64,000 bases of DNA from positions 1-64,000 of the forward strand of contig JADJMS010000011.1 of assembly GCA_016709495.1 (NCBI GenBank). Direction: 5' to 3'. Positions within the stretch are counted from its first letter, which is position 1. The number at the start of each line of letters is the position of its first letter. A program made the translations under genes and the position numbers. Below are positions 27,384 to 36,239 of this stretch, piece after piece. This stretch comes from Candidatus Dechloromonas phosphorivorans (GTDB lineage: Bacteria; Pseudomonadota; Gammaproteobacteria; Burkholderiales; Rhodocyclaceae). The notes under the pieces are model-generated. The model ran no database searches. It worked only from the letters and a program-made list of their open reading frames with translations, and was not told the origin of the DNA.

Positions 27384-28170
27384 TTATTCCCCAATCCATG
27401 TGGGCAAACGTTTGTCGAGAAATGCTGAAATACCTTCACGGGCTTCCGGTGTGGCGCGCAGGTGAGCGATGCGGTGAGCGGTGTCTTCAACAAGGTTATC
27501 GTTGATCGGCTGATTATTGACGGCGCGAATCAGATCCTTGGCAGCAGACTGGGCCAATGGGCCACCTTGCAGCAATGCGCTGACAATTTCCTGAACCTTT
27601 GCATCGAGTTCTTCGGGCTCAACCGCCTCATGCACCAGACCAATTTCGCGGGCGCGCTCGGCACTGATACGTTCAGCCGACTGAAAATAACGGTATGCCT
27701 GACGAGCGCCAATGGCTCGCAATACGTAAGGTGAAATCGCCGACGGGATAATGCCAAATTTAACCTCGGAAGTAGCGAAGACAGCCTTGCTCGAAGCAAT
27801 AGCAATGTCACAAGCCGAGGCCAGGCCCATGCCGCCACCCAGCGCCGCACCTTGCACACGGGCGATAGTCGGCTTTTTCATTTCAGCAAGGACGCGCAAC
27901 ATGCCAGCCAGTGCACGGGCATCGTTGAGGTTATCGTCGACACCGTTGTTCGCGGCACGCTTCATCCAGTTCAGGTCGGCGCCGGCTGAGAAACTCTTGC
28001 CGCGACCAGCAAGGATGACGACACGGACTTCTGGATTGTCGTCAAGCGCAACGCATGCGGCAGTCAATTCGGCAATCAAGGTTTCATCGAAGGCGTTGTG
28101 CAGGTCGGGCCGGTTCATCCAGATCGTCGCGACCGGGCCGTTTCGTTCAATTTCCAGGGTGGGAAAACAT
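27384..28170 (-). CDS. liuC: Methylglutaconyl-CoA hydratase (crotonase family)
   Basis: A crotonase of about 261 residues: GKSFSAGADLNWMKRAANNGVDDN, ARVQGAALGGGMGLASACDIAIAS and SEVKFGIIPSAISPYVLRAIG. The SAGADLNWMKR stretch and the operon setting are typical of 3-methylglutaconyl-CoA hydratase. The likely start ATG at 28170 has a GAGGAG site seven bases upstream; a surplus T in the TTTT run at codon 2 puts it one base out of frame, so MFPTLEIERNG is the corrected N-terminus. It lies between mccA and the PaiB gene. Confidence 0.9.
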
Positions 28171-28183
28171 GTCTCGCTCCTCG

Positions 28184-28801
28184 TTATTGTTGTCGCTGGC
28201 GGATCAGGTCCGCCATGGGCTGGCCGTCCAATGCGTCGATCAGGCTGGCCTGATTGGCCGGCGGTTGGTTCTGACTGACTTTCCATTTGCCGATCAGGCG
28301 GTCGATGTTGATTTCAATGCCGACGATGGCACCCAGCATTTTTTCAATGTAATCAGTCGGCGCATCGCTAACCGCCCACGGCTGGGGCAGGCTGGATTCA
28401 TGTGTTGCGGTCAACGCTGAAATCTGGGCAAAAATCCATGCAGGATCATCAATCAGGCGCAAGCGGCCATAGGCATGAACGGCTGTGTAATTCCAGGTTG
28501 GCACCACCTTGCCGTGTTCAGCCTTGGTCGCGTAATTGGATGGGCTGATATAGCTTTCAGCCCCCTGGAAAATCACCAACACTTCCTGCCAAGTATCACC
28601 CGCTTTACACAGCGGATTGGCACGCGCGATATGGCCTTGCAACTTGCCGTTTGGCGTGGGCTCATTGGCCAGCAAGAAAGGAATGTGGTTGGCATCCAGC
28701 CCCGCCGGTCCATGACAAATCAGCGTTGCCAACGGATGTTTGCGCATCAAGGCGTGCATTACGCTGATATCGGTTTCTGCAAAGTGTTTGGGCAGATACA
28801 T
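28184..28801 (-). CDS. FMN-binding negative transcriptional regulator, PaiB family
   Basis: A 205-residue PaiB-type protein: MYLPKHFAETD, HPLATLICHGPAGLDANHIPFLL, VIFQGAESYISPSNYATKAEHGKVVPTWNYTAVHAYG, and IEKMLGAIVGIEINIDRLIGKWKVSQNQP are family hallmarks of the split-barrel flavin-binding fold. In Bacillus PaiB affects sporulation and protease genes; in proteobacteria a role is mostly unproven. Its insertion between mccB and liuC, leaving only four bases to mccB, suggests cotranscription rather than direct participation. Confidence 0.88.
   Translation of the reverse strand: MYLPKHFAETDISVMHALMRKHPLATLICHGPAGLDANHIPFLLANEPTPNGKLQGHIARANPLCKAGDTWQEVLVIFQGAESYISPSNYATKAEHGKVVPTWNYTAVHAYGRLRLIDDPAWIFAQISALTATHESSLPQPWAVSDAPTDYIEKMLGAIVGIEINIDRLIGKWKVSQNQPPANQASLIDALDGQPMADLIRQRQQ
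28404..28415 (+). repeat. GTTRCGGTCRAC motif
   Basis: GTTGCGGTCAAC opposite to the PaiB coding strand, where it is read as LTAT. Confidence 0.6.
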
Positions 28802-28805
28802 CGAC

Positions 28806-30414
28806 TTACATCCGGAAAATGCCGAACCTGGTTTCTTCGGCAGGTGCGTTCATCGAGGCCGAAAGCCCGAGACCGAGGACGCGCCGCGTGTCGGCCGGAT
28901 CGATGATGCCGTCGTCCCACAAACGCGCCGAGGCGTAATAGGGATGCCCCTGCGTTTCGTACTGCTCGCGAATCGGCGCCTTGAAGGCTGCCTCTTCCTC
29001 GGCGCTCCAGGTTTTGCCGGTAGCTTCCAACCCATCGCGCTTGACCGTAGCCAGCACGCCCGCCGCCTGATCGCCGCCCATCACCGAGATGCGGGCGTTC
29101 GGCCACATCCACAGGAAGCGTGGGCGAATAAGCGCGACCGCACATGCCATAGTTGCCGGCGCCGAACGAGCCGCCGATGACGACGGTAAATTTCGGCACC
29201 TTGGCCGTGGCGACGGCGGTAACCATCTTGGCGCCGTCGCGGGCAATACCGCCGTTTTCGTACTTGCGACCGACCATGAAGCCGGTGATGTTCTGCAGGA
29301 AAACGAGCGGAATGCCGCGCTGGGCGCAGAGTTCGATGAAATGCGCGCCCTTGAGCGCCGATTCGCTGAACAGGATGCCGTTGTTGGCGACGATGCCGAC
29401 CGGATAGCCGTAGATGCGGGCAAAGCCGCAGACCAGTGTCGTGCCGTAGCGCGCCTTGAATTCATCGAAATCAGAATCATCGACCACGCGGGCGATAATT
29501 TCGCGCACATCGAAGGGCTTCTTGCTATCCGTTGGGATGACGCCGTACAACTCCTGCGTCGGGTAACGCGGCTCGACCGGCGCTGCCAAAGTCACCGGCG
29601 GCACTTTTTTCCAGTTCAAATCCTTGACGATGCGCCGGGCGATCGCCAGCGCGTGAGCATCGTTCTCGGCCAGGTGATCGACGACACCGGAAATGCGCGT
29701 GTGGACGTCAGCGCCGCCCAGATCTTCAGCGGTGACGACTTCACCGGTCGCCGCCTTGACCAGCGGTGGACCACCTAAAAAAATCGTGCCCTGATTCTTG
29801 ACGATGATCGACTCGTCGCACATCGCCGGCACGTAGGCGCCACCGGCGGTACACGAGCCAAGTACGGCAGCGATTTGCGGAATGCCTTGCGCCGACAGGT
29901 TGGCCTGGTTGAAGAAGATGCGCCCAAAGTGCTCCTTGTCCGGAAAGACTTCATCCTGCATGGGCAGAAACGCACCACCGGAATCGACCAGATAAACGCA
30001 AGGCAGTCGATTTTCCATGGCGATCTCCTGCGCCCGCAGGTGCTTCTTTACCGTCAGCGGGTAATAGGTGCCGCCTTTGACCGTCGCGTCATTGGCGACG
30101 ATCATGCATTCGACGCCTTCGACGCGGCCGATGCCGGCGATCACCGAAGCGGCTGGCACATCACCGCCATACATGCCGTAGGCGGCGAACTGGCCGATCT
30201 CGAGGAAGGGCGTGCCGGGATCAAGCAGACCATTGACCCGCTCGCGCGGGAGCAGCTTGCCGCGCGCCAGATGTTTCTGACGCGCTGCTTCCGGGCCGCC
30301 AAGGGCAATTTTCTCGACCTTTTCGTGCAGATCGGCCACCACCGTCTGCATGGCCTCCACATTGGCCTGAAAGTCGGCACTGCGTGGATTGAGTTGGGTT
30401 TTCAGGGTAGTCAT
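28806..30414 (-). CDS. mccB: Methylcrotonyl-CoA carboxylase beta subunit (one frameshift)
   Basis: A 535-residue carboxyltransferase: GMYGGDVPAASVIAGIGRVEGVECMIVANDATVKGGTYYP, FGRIFFNQANLSAQGIPQIAAVLGSCTAGGAYVPAMCDE, then FARIYGYPVGIVANNGILFSESALKGAHFIELC, ITGFMVGRKYENGGIA and, after a surplus C near 29127, RFLWMWPNARISVMGGDQAAGVLATV. It transfers the carboxyl from biotin to 3-methylcrotonyl-CoA. The stop at 28806 is followed by PaiB after four bases. The break lies in the conserved RAYSPRFLWMWP motif. Confidence 0.93.
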
Positions 30415-30469
30415 GTCGCCTCGCTATTTTTTGCTTATATGTCCTGAGTGATTCGGTGTTCGTCTTGCC

Positions 30470-31069
30470 CTACAACTGCTTTTCCTCTTTCAGCCATTTG
30501 CTGACCGGCTCCGGCTGGTAGGCCGCCATCGCATCCAGCAGGCGCTCAATATCAGTCTCGGCCAACGCCATCGCCCGATTTTGCTGGCGCAGGAAACCTT
30601 CCTTCACCGCATGATCGAACAAGGCCAGCAGCGGGTCGTAAAAGCCTGCCACATTGAGCAGCCCCATCGGTTTGACGTGGAACCCAAGCTGTCCCCAGGT
30701 GAGGATTTCACAAAACTCTTCAAAGGTGCCAAAGCCGCCGGGCAGTGCGATGAAGCCATCGGACAACTCAGCCATGCGCGCCTTGCGCGTGTGCATCGAA
30801 TCGACCACCTCCATCCGCGTCAGTGCCCGGTGATCAACTGCCCGCCCTGCCACTTCCTTGCCCATCAAGGCTTCGGGGATCACACCGACGACTGTGCCGC
30901 CGGCTTCCAGGCAGGCATCGGCTACCGCCCCCATCAGACCGATATTGCCACCGCCATAGACCAGCTCGATACCGCGCGCCGCTAGCAATTGGCCAAGTTT
31001 TACAGCCTCGGCGCGGTAGCGCGGATCATGGCCGGCATTCGAGCCACAAAAAACACAGATTCGTTTCAT
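30470..31069 (-). CDS. LOG family Rossmann-fold protein (cytokinin riboside 5'-monophosphate phosphoribohydrolase-like)
   Basis: A 199-residue LOG/TIGR00730 protein: RICVFCGSNAGHDPRY, LVYGGGNIGLMGAVADACL, and the catalytic pair MHTRKARMAEL and ALPGGFGTFEEFCEILTW. Members release the base from nucleoside 5'-monophosphates. It sits in the leucine operon without an obvious metabolic link. Start at 31069 chosen because MKRICVFCGSN is the family N-terminus. Confidence 0.92.
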   Translation of the reverse strand: MKRICVFCGSNAGHDPRYRAEAVKLGQLLAARGIELVYGGGNIGLMGAVADACLEAGGTVVGVIPEALMGKEVAGRAVDHRALTRMEVVDSMHTRKARMAELSDGFIALPGGFGTFEEFCEILTWGQLGFHVKPMGLLNVAGFYDPLLALFDHAVKEGFLRQQNRAMALAETDIERLLDAMAAYQPEPVSKWLKEEKQL

Positions 31070-31088
31070 GGTGTCTTTCAAAATTCGC

Positions 31089-31700
31089 TCAAAAACCGCC
31101 AGTTTCGAGCCAGCGCTCGATCTGCGGCAGGCGGTCAGCACCGAAGAAAGGTTCGCCGTCGATGATGACGTGTGGCGAGCCGAAGACGCCGGCTTTCAGG
31201 GCAGCATCGCATTCGTCCTTGAGCCTGGCCTTAATTTCCGGGCTTTGCAGCGCGGTTGCGAGGCTGTTACGGTCAACGCCGATTTTGGCCGCAATTTCCA
31301 AAACGATTTCCGGCGACGAAATATCGAGATCATCAACAAAGAAGCCAAGATAAACCGCCAGCGCGAAACGTCGAGCCAGCGCGCAATCCTGGCCGTGCAG
31401 CCAGTAGTAGGCGCGGGCGGCGTTTTGTGTCGGCAGCGGGAAACGGCTGGGCGGGTTGTAGGGAATGCCCATGTGGCGAGCCGAGCGGGCGAAGTCGTGA
31501 AGCATGTACTTACCCTTGCTGCTGACCGCATCCGCCGGTGGCCGCGAGCCGGTGGCCTGAAAAATCACCCCGAGCAGAACCGGGTGCCATTTCACCTGGC
31601 GGCCATGTTTCGCCGCAATGGCGTCGATTTTCTCGGCCATCAGATAGCCGTAAGGGCTGGAAAAATCGAACCAGAAATCGATTGCTGCTTTGTCGTTCAT
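31089..31700 (-). CDS. 2-hydroxychromene-2-carboxylate isomerase-like (DsbA/GST-kappa fold)
   Basis: A 203-residue thioredoxin-fold protein of the NahD/GST-kappa group: IDFWFDFSSPYGYLMAEKID has the Ser of the glutathione site, and GVFGSPHVIIDGEPFFGADRLPQIERWL is the family C-terminus. In aromatic degradation such enzymes isomerise a chromene acid, but in acyl-CoA operons the substrate is usually unknown. The leader GAGGAGACAAAC and 70 bases upstream are shared with the CaiB gene at 7486, which follows the other acyl-CoA dehydrogenase copy. Confidence 0.88.
   Translation of the reverse strand: MNDKAAIDFWFDFSSPYGYLMAEKIDAIAAKHGRQVKWHPVLLGVIFQATGSRPPADAVSSKGKYMLHDFARSARHMGIPYNPPSRFPLPTQNAARAYYWLHGQDCALARRFALAVYLGFFVDDLDISSPEIVLEIAAKIGVDRNSLATALQSPEIKARLKDECDAALKAGVFGSPHVIIDGEPFFGADRLPQIERWLETGGF
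31266..31277 (+). repeat. GTTRCGGTCRAC motif
   Basis: GTTACGGTCAAC opposite to the isomerase coding strand, where it is read as VDRN. Confidence 0.6.
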
Positions 31701-31717
31701 GTTTGTCTCCTCTATTT

Positions 31718-31765
31718 GTTACGGTCGACCTGATTTTTTGGCTGTTTTTTCCGGTCGACCGCAAC
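31718..31765. repeat. Inverted pair of the GTTRCGGTCRAC motif, copy 2
   Basis: GTTACGGTCGACC (31718-31730) faces GGTCGACCGCAAC (31753-31765) with the same 22-bp A/T-rich centre as at 7505-7552. The two copies are identical over the whole element and differ by one base just outside. It separates the second acyl-CoA dehydrogenase from the isomerase gene. Confidence 0.85.
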
Positions 31766-31773
31766 AGGTTGAA

Positions 31774-32910
31774 TTACTCGTTAGCGATGCTGCGTCCGAT
31801 CACCAACCGCTGGATGTCGTTGGCGCCTTCGTAAATCTGGCAGATGCGCACATCGCGGTAGATGCGTTCGACCGGGAAGTCGCTGGTGTAACCCACCCCG
31901 CCGTGGATCTGGATGGCATCCGAGGCAATCTTCTCGGCGGCCTCGGAGGCGAACATCTTGGCCATCGAGGCTTCCTTCAAACAGGGCTTGCCGGCATCCT
32001 TAAGCATGGCGGCGCGCCAGACCATCAGACGGGCGGCATCGAGTAGCGTGTTCATGTCGGCCAAGCGGAAATTGACGGCTTGATGTTCAATAATTGGCAC
32101 GCCGAAAGTAACGCGCTCCTTGGCGTAGCGCACGGCAGCTTCAAATGCGGCGCGCGCCATGCCGATGCTTTGTGCGGCAATACCGATGCGACCGGCTTCG
32201 AGGTTGGAGAGGGCGATCTTGTAGCCTTCGCCTTCTTTGCCCAGCAATGCAGAGGCCGGGACGCGGCAGTTTTCGAGAATGATTTGCACGGTGTCGGAGG
32301 CGTGCTGACCCATCTTGTCTTCGGTGCGGCCAACGATGAAGCCGGGTGTGGCGGTGGGAATCAGGAAGCAGGAGATGCCCTTCTTGCCGGCGGCCTTGTC
32401 GGTGACGGCAAAGACAATGGCCATGTGGGCGTATTTGCCGGTGGTGATGAATTGTTTGACGCCGTTGAGTACGAAATGGTCGCCGTCACGATCTGCACGG
32501 GTGGTGATGGCGGAGGCGTCGGAGCCGGTGTGGGGTTCGGTCAGGCAGAAGCAGCCGAGCTTTTCGCCACGCGCCAGAGGCTTCAGCCATTCTTCTTTCT
32601 GGGCGTCGGTACCGTATTTCATGGTGATGCCGCAGGCCAGCGAGTTTTGTACCGAGACAATGGTTGAGGTGGCACCATCGCCGGCGGCAATTTCTTCCAG
32701 CGTCAGCACCAACGACATGTAGTCCATGCCGGCGCCGTCCCATTCCTCGGGCACGACCATGCCCATGGCGCCGAGTTCGCCGAGTTCCTTGAGGGCTTCG
32801 GCCGGGAAGGTGTGGTGCTTGTCCCATTCTGCGGCGAAGGGGGCGAGGCGCTCCTGCGCGAAGGCGCGCATCGAGTCGCGGATCATTTCCTGTTCTTGGG
32901 TGAGAATCAT
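31774..32910 (-). CDS. Acyl-CoA dehydrogenase, paralogue of 7561-8697
   Basis: A 378-residue enzyme differing from its paralogue at only about 20 positions. It keeps CFCLTEPHTGSDASAITT and the catalytic Glu in QIYEGANDIQRL. The C-terminal ~300 bases are nearly identical to the other copy, whereas the 5' two thirds differ at many wobble positions, which suggests recent gene conversion rather than a single duplication date. Here it lies between an EamA transporter and the isomerase in the leucine operon. Confidence 0.92.
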   Translation of the reverse strand: MILTQEQEMIRDSMRAFAQERLAPFAAEWDKHHTFPAEALKELGELGAMGMVVPEEWDGAGMDYMSLVLTLEEIAAGDGATSTIVSVQNSLACGITMKYGTDAQKEEWLKPLARGEKLGCFCLTEPHTGSDASAITTRADRDGDHFVLNGVKQFITTGKYAHMAIVFAVTDKAAGKKGISCFLIPTATPGFIVGRTEDKMGQHASDTVQIILENCRVPASALLGKEGEGYKIALSNLEAGRIGIAAQSIGMARAAFEAAVRYAKERVTFGVPIIEHQAVNFRLADMNTLLDAARLMVWRAAMLKDAGKPCLKEASMAKMFASEAAEKIASDAIQIHGGVGYTSDFPVERIYRDVRICQIYEGANDIQRLVIGRSIANE

Positions 32911-32914
32911 TTGC

Positions 32915-33820
32915 TTATCTCCAAAGATTTTTTTGTTGTGTCGTCAGCCAGACGCCGGCAATCACCAGCAAGCCGCCAAACAGTACCGAGAGGCCCAGTC
33001 GCTCATCAAGCAACAAAGCCGCCTGCAAAACGGCAAATACCGGGACCAGATTGATGAAGACAGAAGCGTGGCCCGCGCCTAACTGGTGCACCGCTTCGGT
33101 GAACCACGTGTAAGCAATGGCAGTGCCGAAAATGGCGAGAAAGAACATGCCGGCCCAGACGCGCCACGACCATGAAACCGGGGCTACATCCCCCTGAATC
33201 AATGCGGCTATGCCAAGAAACAGCGCCCCGACGAGACTGCCATAGAGCGTTGTTGCCAGAGGGGAGAGCGTTTTTGTCGCCTGCCGACCAATGAAGGTAT
33301 ACGCCGCCCAACTCAGCACACAGCCGATAATCAACCATTCGCCAAGGCCCACCGTACCCTGAATCAGCGCCAGCGCATTGCCTTGCCGATCACCGTCAGG
33401 CAACCGGCCAGCGCAATCGCGCTACCAAGTGCCTTTGCGCCGGTTCATCCGTTCCTGACCAAAAAGCCAGGCAGCAATGACAATTACAACCGGGTTCAGG
33501 GCAACAACCAGCGCCCCGCGCCCGGCCGAAATGTGCTGCAGGCCGTAGAAAAAGCACAGGCCATAAAGAAAAATGCCGAAAAAGCCCAAACCGCAAACAA
33601 CTCCCCACTCACGGCTGGTTTGCAGCCGTGGCAAGGCCTGACCGGAAAACAGCACAGCCCCGGCCAGGACCAGCGCCGTGACCACGAAACGCAAAGCTGC
33701 GATACCCAGCGGTGCCGACACCTCCTGCGCGATAACGCGCCCGGCGATCCAGGTACCTCCCCAAAAAAACATCGCAGCAACCAGTTTGGCGTATGTAAGA
33801 GAAAGGGCCTTTTGCGGCAA
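32915..33820 (-). CDS. EamA/DMT-family transporter (two compensating frameshifts)
   Basis: About 301 residues with ten predicted hydrophobic helices: YAKLVAAMFFWGGTWIAGRVIAQ, LGIAALRFVVTALVLAGAVL, ALVVALNPVVIVIAAWLFGQERM in the first half; GEWLIIGCVLSWAAYTFIGRQA, AGMFFLAIFGTAIAYTWFTEAVHQLGAGHASVFINLVPVFAVL in the second, the usual EamA repeat. A surplus G near 33430 and a missing G near 33386 break the frame and cancel. Such permeases export metabolites; substrate unknown. It is in line with the thiolase gene upstream. Confidence 0.85.
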
Positions 33821-35011
33821 TTACAGCATTTCCACCGCGAGGGCCGTTGCTTCGCCGCCACCAATACAGAGGCTGGCCACACCACGCTTCATGCCGTACT
33901 TTTTCAGCGCGCCCAGCAGCGTAACGACGATACGGGCGCCGGATGCACCAATCGGATGACCCAGCGCACAGGCGCCGCCATGGATATTGACCTTTTCCAC
34001 CGGTAGCTTCATGTCATGAATCGCCGCCATCGTCACCACGGCAAACGCTTCGTTGATTTCAAACAAATCGACATCGGTTACGGTCCACCCGGTTTTTGCC
34101 AGCAATTTCTGCATGGCGCCCACTGGGGCCGACGGGAACAGGGCCGGCACGCCGGCGTGCGTGGTATGGCCAACAATACGGGCAATCGGTTGCAGGCCCA
34201 GTTTGGCGGCTTGCGAAGCGCGCATCAGCACCATGGCGGCGGCGCCGTCGGAGATAGACGAGGAGTTGGCCGGGGTGACGGTGCCGTCCTTCTTGAAAGC
34301 CGGCTTCAAAGTCGGGATTTTGTCGATATTGACGGCAAACGGGCCTTCATCCTTGTCGATCACGACATCACCCTTGCGGCCAGCAACGGTCGTCGGCGCT
34401 ATTTCCCAGGAAAAACTACCATCGTCGCTAGCGGCCTTGGCGCGGGTGGTCGAACGGATGGCAAATTCATCCTGCGCTTCGCGGGTGAAACCGTAGGTCG
34501 TGGCGCATTCTTCGGCAAAAGTCCCCATCAGACGACCACGGGTTTCCTTGGAATAGGCATCTTCGAGGCCATCCATGAACATGTGGTCGAACATCTGGCC
34601 GTGGCCGAGGCGATAACCGCCGCGTGCCTTGCTCAGCAGGTAGGGGGCATTGGTCATTGACTCCATGCCGCCCACCACCGCTGCACCGTAGGAGCCGGCG
34701 AGGATGCCATCGTGGCCAAGCATGGTTGCCTTCATGGCTGAGCCACAAACTTTGTGAATGGTTGCGCAACCGGCAGAAAGCGGCAAACCGGCCTGCAAGG
34801 CGGCCTGACGCGCTGGCGCCTGGCCCTGGCCCGCCTGCAGAACACAACCCATCAGGACTTCTTCAATCAGATTGGCGTCGCAGCCGGCGCGCTCAACGGC
34901 GGCCTTGATTGCCACGGCACCCAGATTGGCGGCTGTCAGGCCGGCAAAGCCACCCTGAAACGAGCCCATGGCGGTACGAGCGGCTGAAACGATAACGATA
35001 GGATCATTCAT
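33821..35011 (-). CDS. Thiolase, acetyl-CoA acetyltransferase family (second copy)
   Basis: A 396-residue thiolase with the nucleophile in IHKVCGSAMKAT, NEAFAVVTM, the His in GGACALGHPIGASGARI and the second Cys in SLCIGGGEATA. In the leucine operon it can cleave acetoacetyl-CoA, the activated product of acetoacetate. Similarity to the 8709-9890 copy is clear but not as close as for the dehydrogenases. Only 25 bases separate it from the carbonic anhydrase fusion. Confidence 0.92.
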   Translation of the reverse strand: MNDPIVIVSAARTAMGSFQGGFAGLTAANLGAVAIKAAVERAGCDANLIEEVLMGCVLQAGQGQAPARQAALQAGLPLSAGCATIHKVCGSAMKATMLGHDGILAGSYGAAVVGGMESMTNAPYLLSKARGGYRLGHGQMFDHMFMDGLEDAYSKETRGRLMGTFAEECATTYGFTREAQDEFAIRSTTRAKAASDDGSFSWEIAPTTVAGRKGDVVIDKDEGPFAVNIDKIPTLKPAFKKDGTVTPANSSSISDGAAAMVLMRASQAAKLGLQPIARIVGHTTHAGVPALFPSAPVGAMQKLLAKTGWTVTDVDLFEINEAFAVVTMAAIHDMKLPVEKVNIHGGACALGHPIGASGARIVVTLLGALKKYGMKRGVASLCIGGGEATALAVEML

Positions 35012-35036
35012 GCTGTGTTCTCCTTGAACGGTTTAA

Positions 35037-36185
35037 TTAGGCGTCCAACGCTTTCAGAGCGGCGTCGTAACGGGTTTGCAAATCTTCCGGGCAATTCACG
35101 GTAATGCCCAAATCGTGCATCAGGCCATCCTTGAGACCGTAGATCCAGCCATGCACCGTGACCGACTGGCCACGTCGCCAGGCATCCTGAACAACATAGG
35201 TCTGGCAGACATTCCACACCTGTTCCAGGACATTCAGCTCACACAGGCGAGCATGACGGAGTTCAACTGGTAACCGATCTACGTTCTCCAGATGTTTTGC
35301 ATGAACGTCTTGGACGTGGCGCAACCAGATATCAACCAGGCCAATACGTTCCTTGCGCAGCGCGGCACCGACACCGCCGCAGCCGTAATGGCCGACGACC
35401 ATGACGTGCTTGACCTTGAGTGCTTCGACGGCGAACTGGATCACCGACAGACAGTTGAGGTCGGTATGGACGACCACATTGGCGACGTTGCGATGGACGA
35501 AGACTTCGCCCGGCAGCAGGCCGACGATTTCATTGGCCGGTACGCGCGAGTCGGAGCAGCCGATCCACAGCAATTCCGGGGTTTGTATCTTGGACAGCTT
35601 GTTGAAGTAATCGGGATCGACTTCCTGCATCTTGCGCGCCCAGGCGCGGTTGAAGTCGAACAAGTGCGACAGGTTTTCGCTGCGGATTTCCTCTTCCGAC
35701 CAGTTTTCAAGGTCGAGCGCGAGGAACATCGTGCCCTCAACCGGCGTCTTGTAGTACGCCGGCGCTTCAGTGAAGCCCAGTTCGCGGTACAGCTTGACCG
35801 CCATGCGCATGCTGGGCAGGGTGTCGATGATCAGCTTGCGGTAGCCGATCTCCTTGGCCGCCTTGATCGCGGCGAGGGCCAGCGCATTGCCGACGCCATG
35901 GCCACGCTCCTCCGGATCAACATAGAGGCGTTTCATTTCACAGACGCCTTCACTTTCCGGAAGCGGGCGCACACCAACACAGCCGGCTGGCCGACCCTCA
36001 ATCTCGGCGAAGAAAAGGCGGCCTTCCGGTGCGGTATAAGCGCCAGGCAGGGAGGCCATTTCCTGATCGAAATTTTGATAAGACAAATCAACACCAAGCC
36101 AGGCCGCATAGTTGCGGAAATACTGGCGAACCTGGTCGATGGCTTGGGTATCGTCGGTGGAGAGGGTGCGTAAAGTAACGGTCAT
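35037..36185 (-). CDS. Bifunctional GNAT acetyltransferase / beta-carbonic anhydrase fusion
   Basis: A 382-residue fusion. Residues 1 to about 155 form a GNAT domain (MKRLYVDPEERGHGVGNALALAAIKAAKEIGYRKLIIDTLPSM carries the acetyl-CoA-binding R/Q-x2-G-x-G/A loop). Residues about 170-382 are a clade of beta-carbonic anhydrase with zinc ligands Cys-Asp in GCSDSRVPANEI and His-Cys in VVGHYGCGGVGAAL, and HGWIYGLKDG near the end. It interconverts CO2 and bicarbonate; the GNAT substrate is unknown. Placement beside the biotin carboxylase mccA/mccB suggests bicarbonate supply (inference). Confidence 0.92.
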   Translation of the reverse strand: MTVTLRTLSTDDTQAIDQVRQYFRNYAAWLGVDLSYQNFDQEMASLPGAYTAPEGRLFFAEIEGRPAGCVGVRPLPESEGVCEMKRLYVDPEERGHGVGNALALAAIKAAKEIGYRKLIIDTLPSMRMAVKLYRELGFTEAPAYYKTPVEGTMFLALDLENWSEEEIRSENLSHLFDFNRAWARKMQEVDPDYFNKLSKIQTPELLWIGCSDSRVPANEIVGLLPGEVFVHRNVANVVVHTDLNCLSVIQFAVEALKVKHVMVVGHYGCGGVGAALRKERIGLVDIWLRHVQDVHAKHLENVDRLPVELRHARLCELNVLEQVWNVCQTYVVQDAWRRGQSVTVHGWIYGLKDGLMHDLGITVNCPEDLQTRYDAALKALDA

Positions 36186-36239
36186 TGGTTCATGCTCCTG
36201 ATTGCGGCGCTCCTGTCCGGAGCGCCGGCAGGAGCGTAT
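36186..36239 (-). promoter_or_regulatory. Leader with competing hairpins upstream of the GNAT-carbonic anhydrase gene
   Basis: Read on the minus strand the 54-base gap holds arm A (CGCTCCTG), arm B (GGCGCTCC), arm C (CAGGAGCGCC) and the ribosome-binding region D (CAGGAGC). A and B can each pair with C, and A can also pair with D. Alternative folds could therefore hide or expose the ribosome-binding site. Structure seen in sequence; regulation is inferred. Confidence 0.4.
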
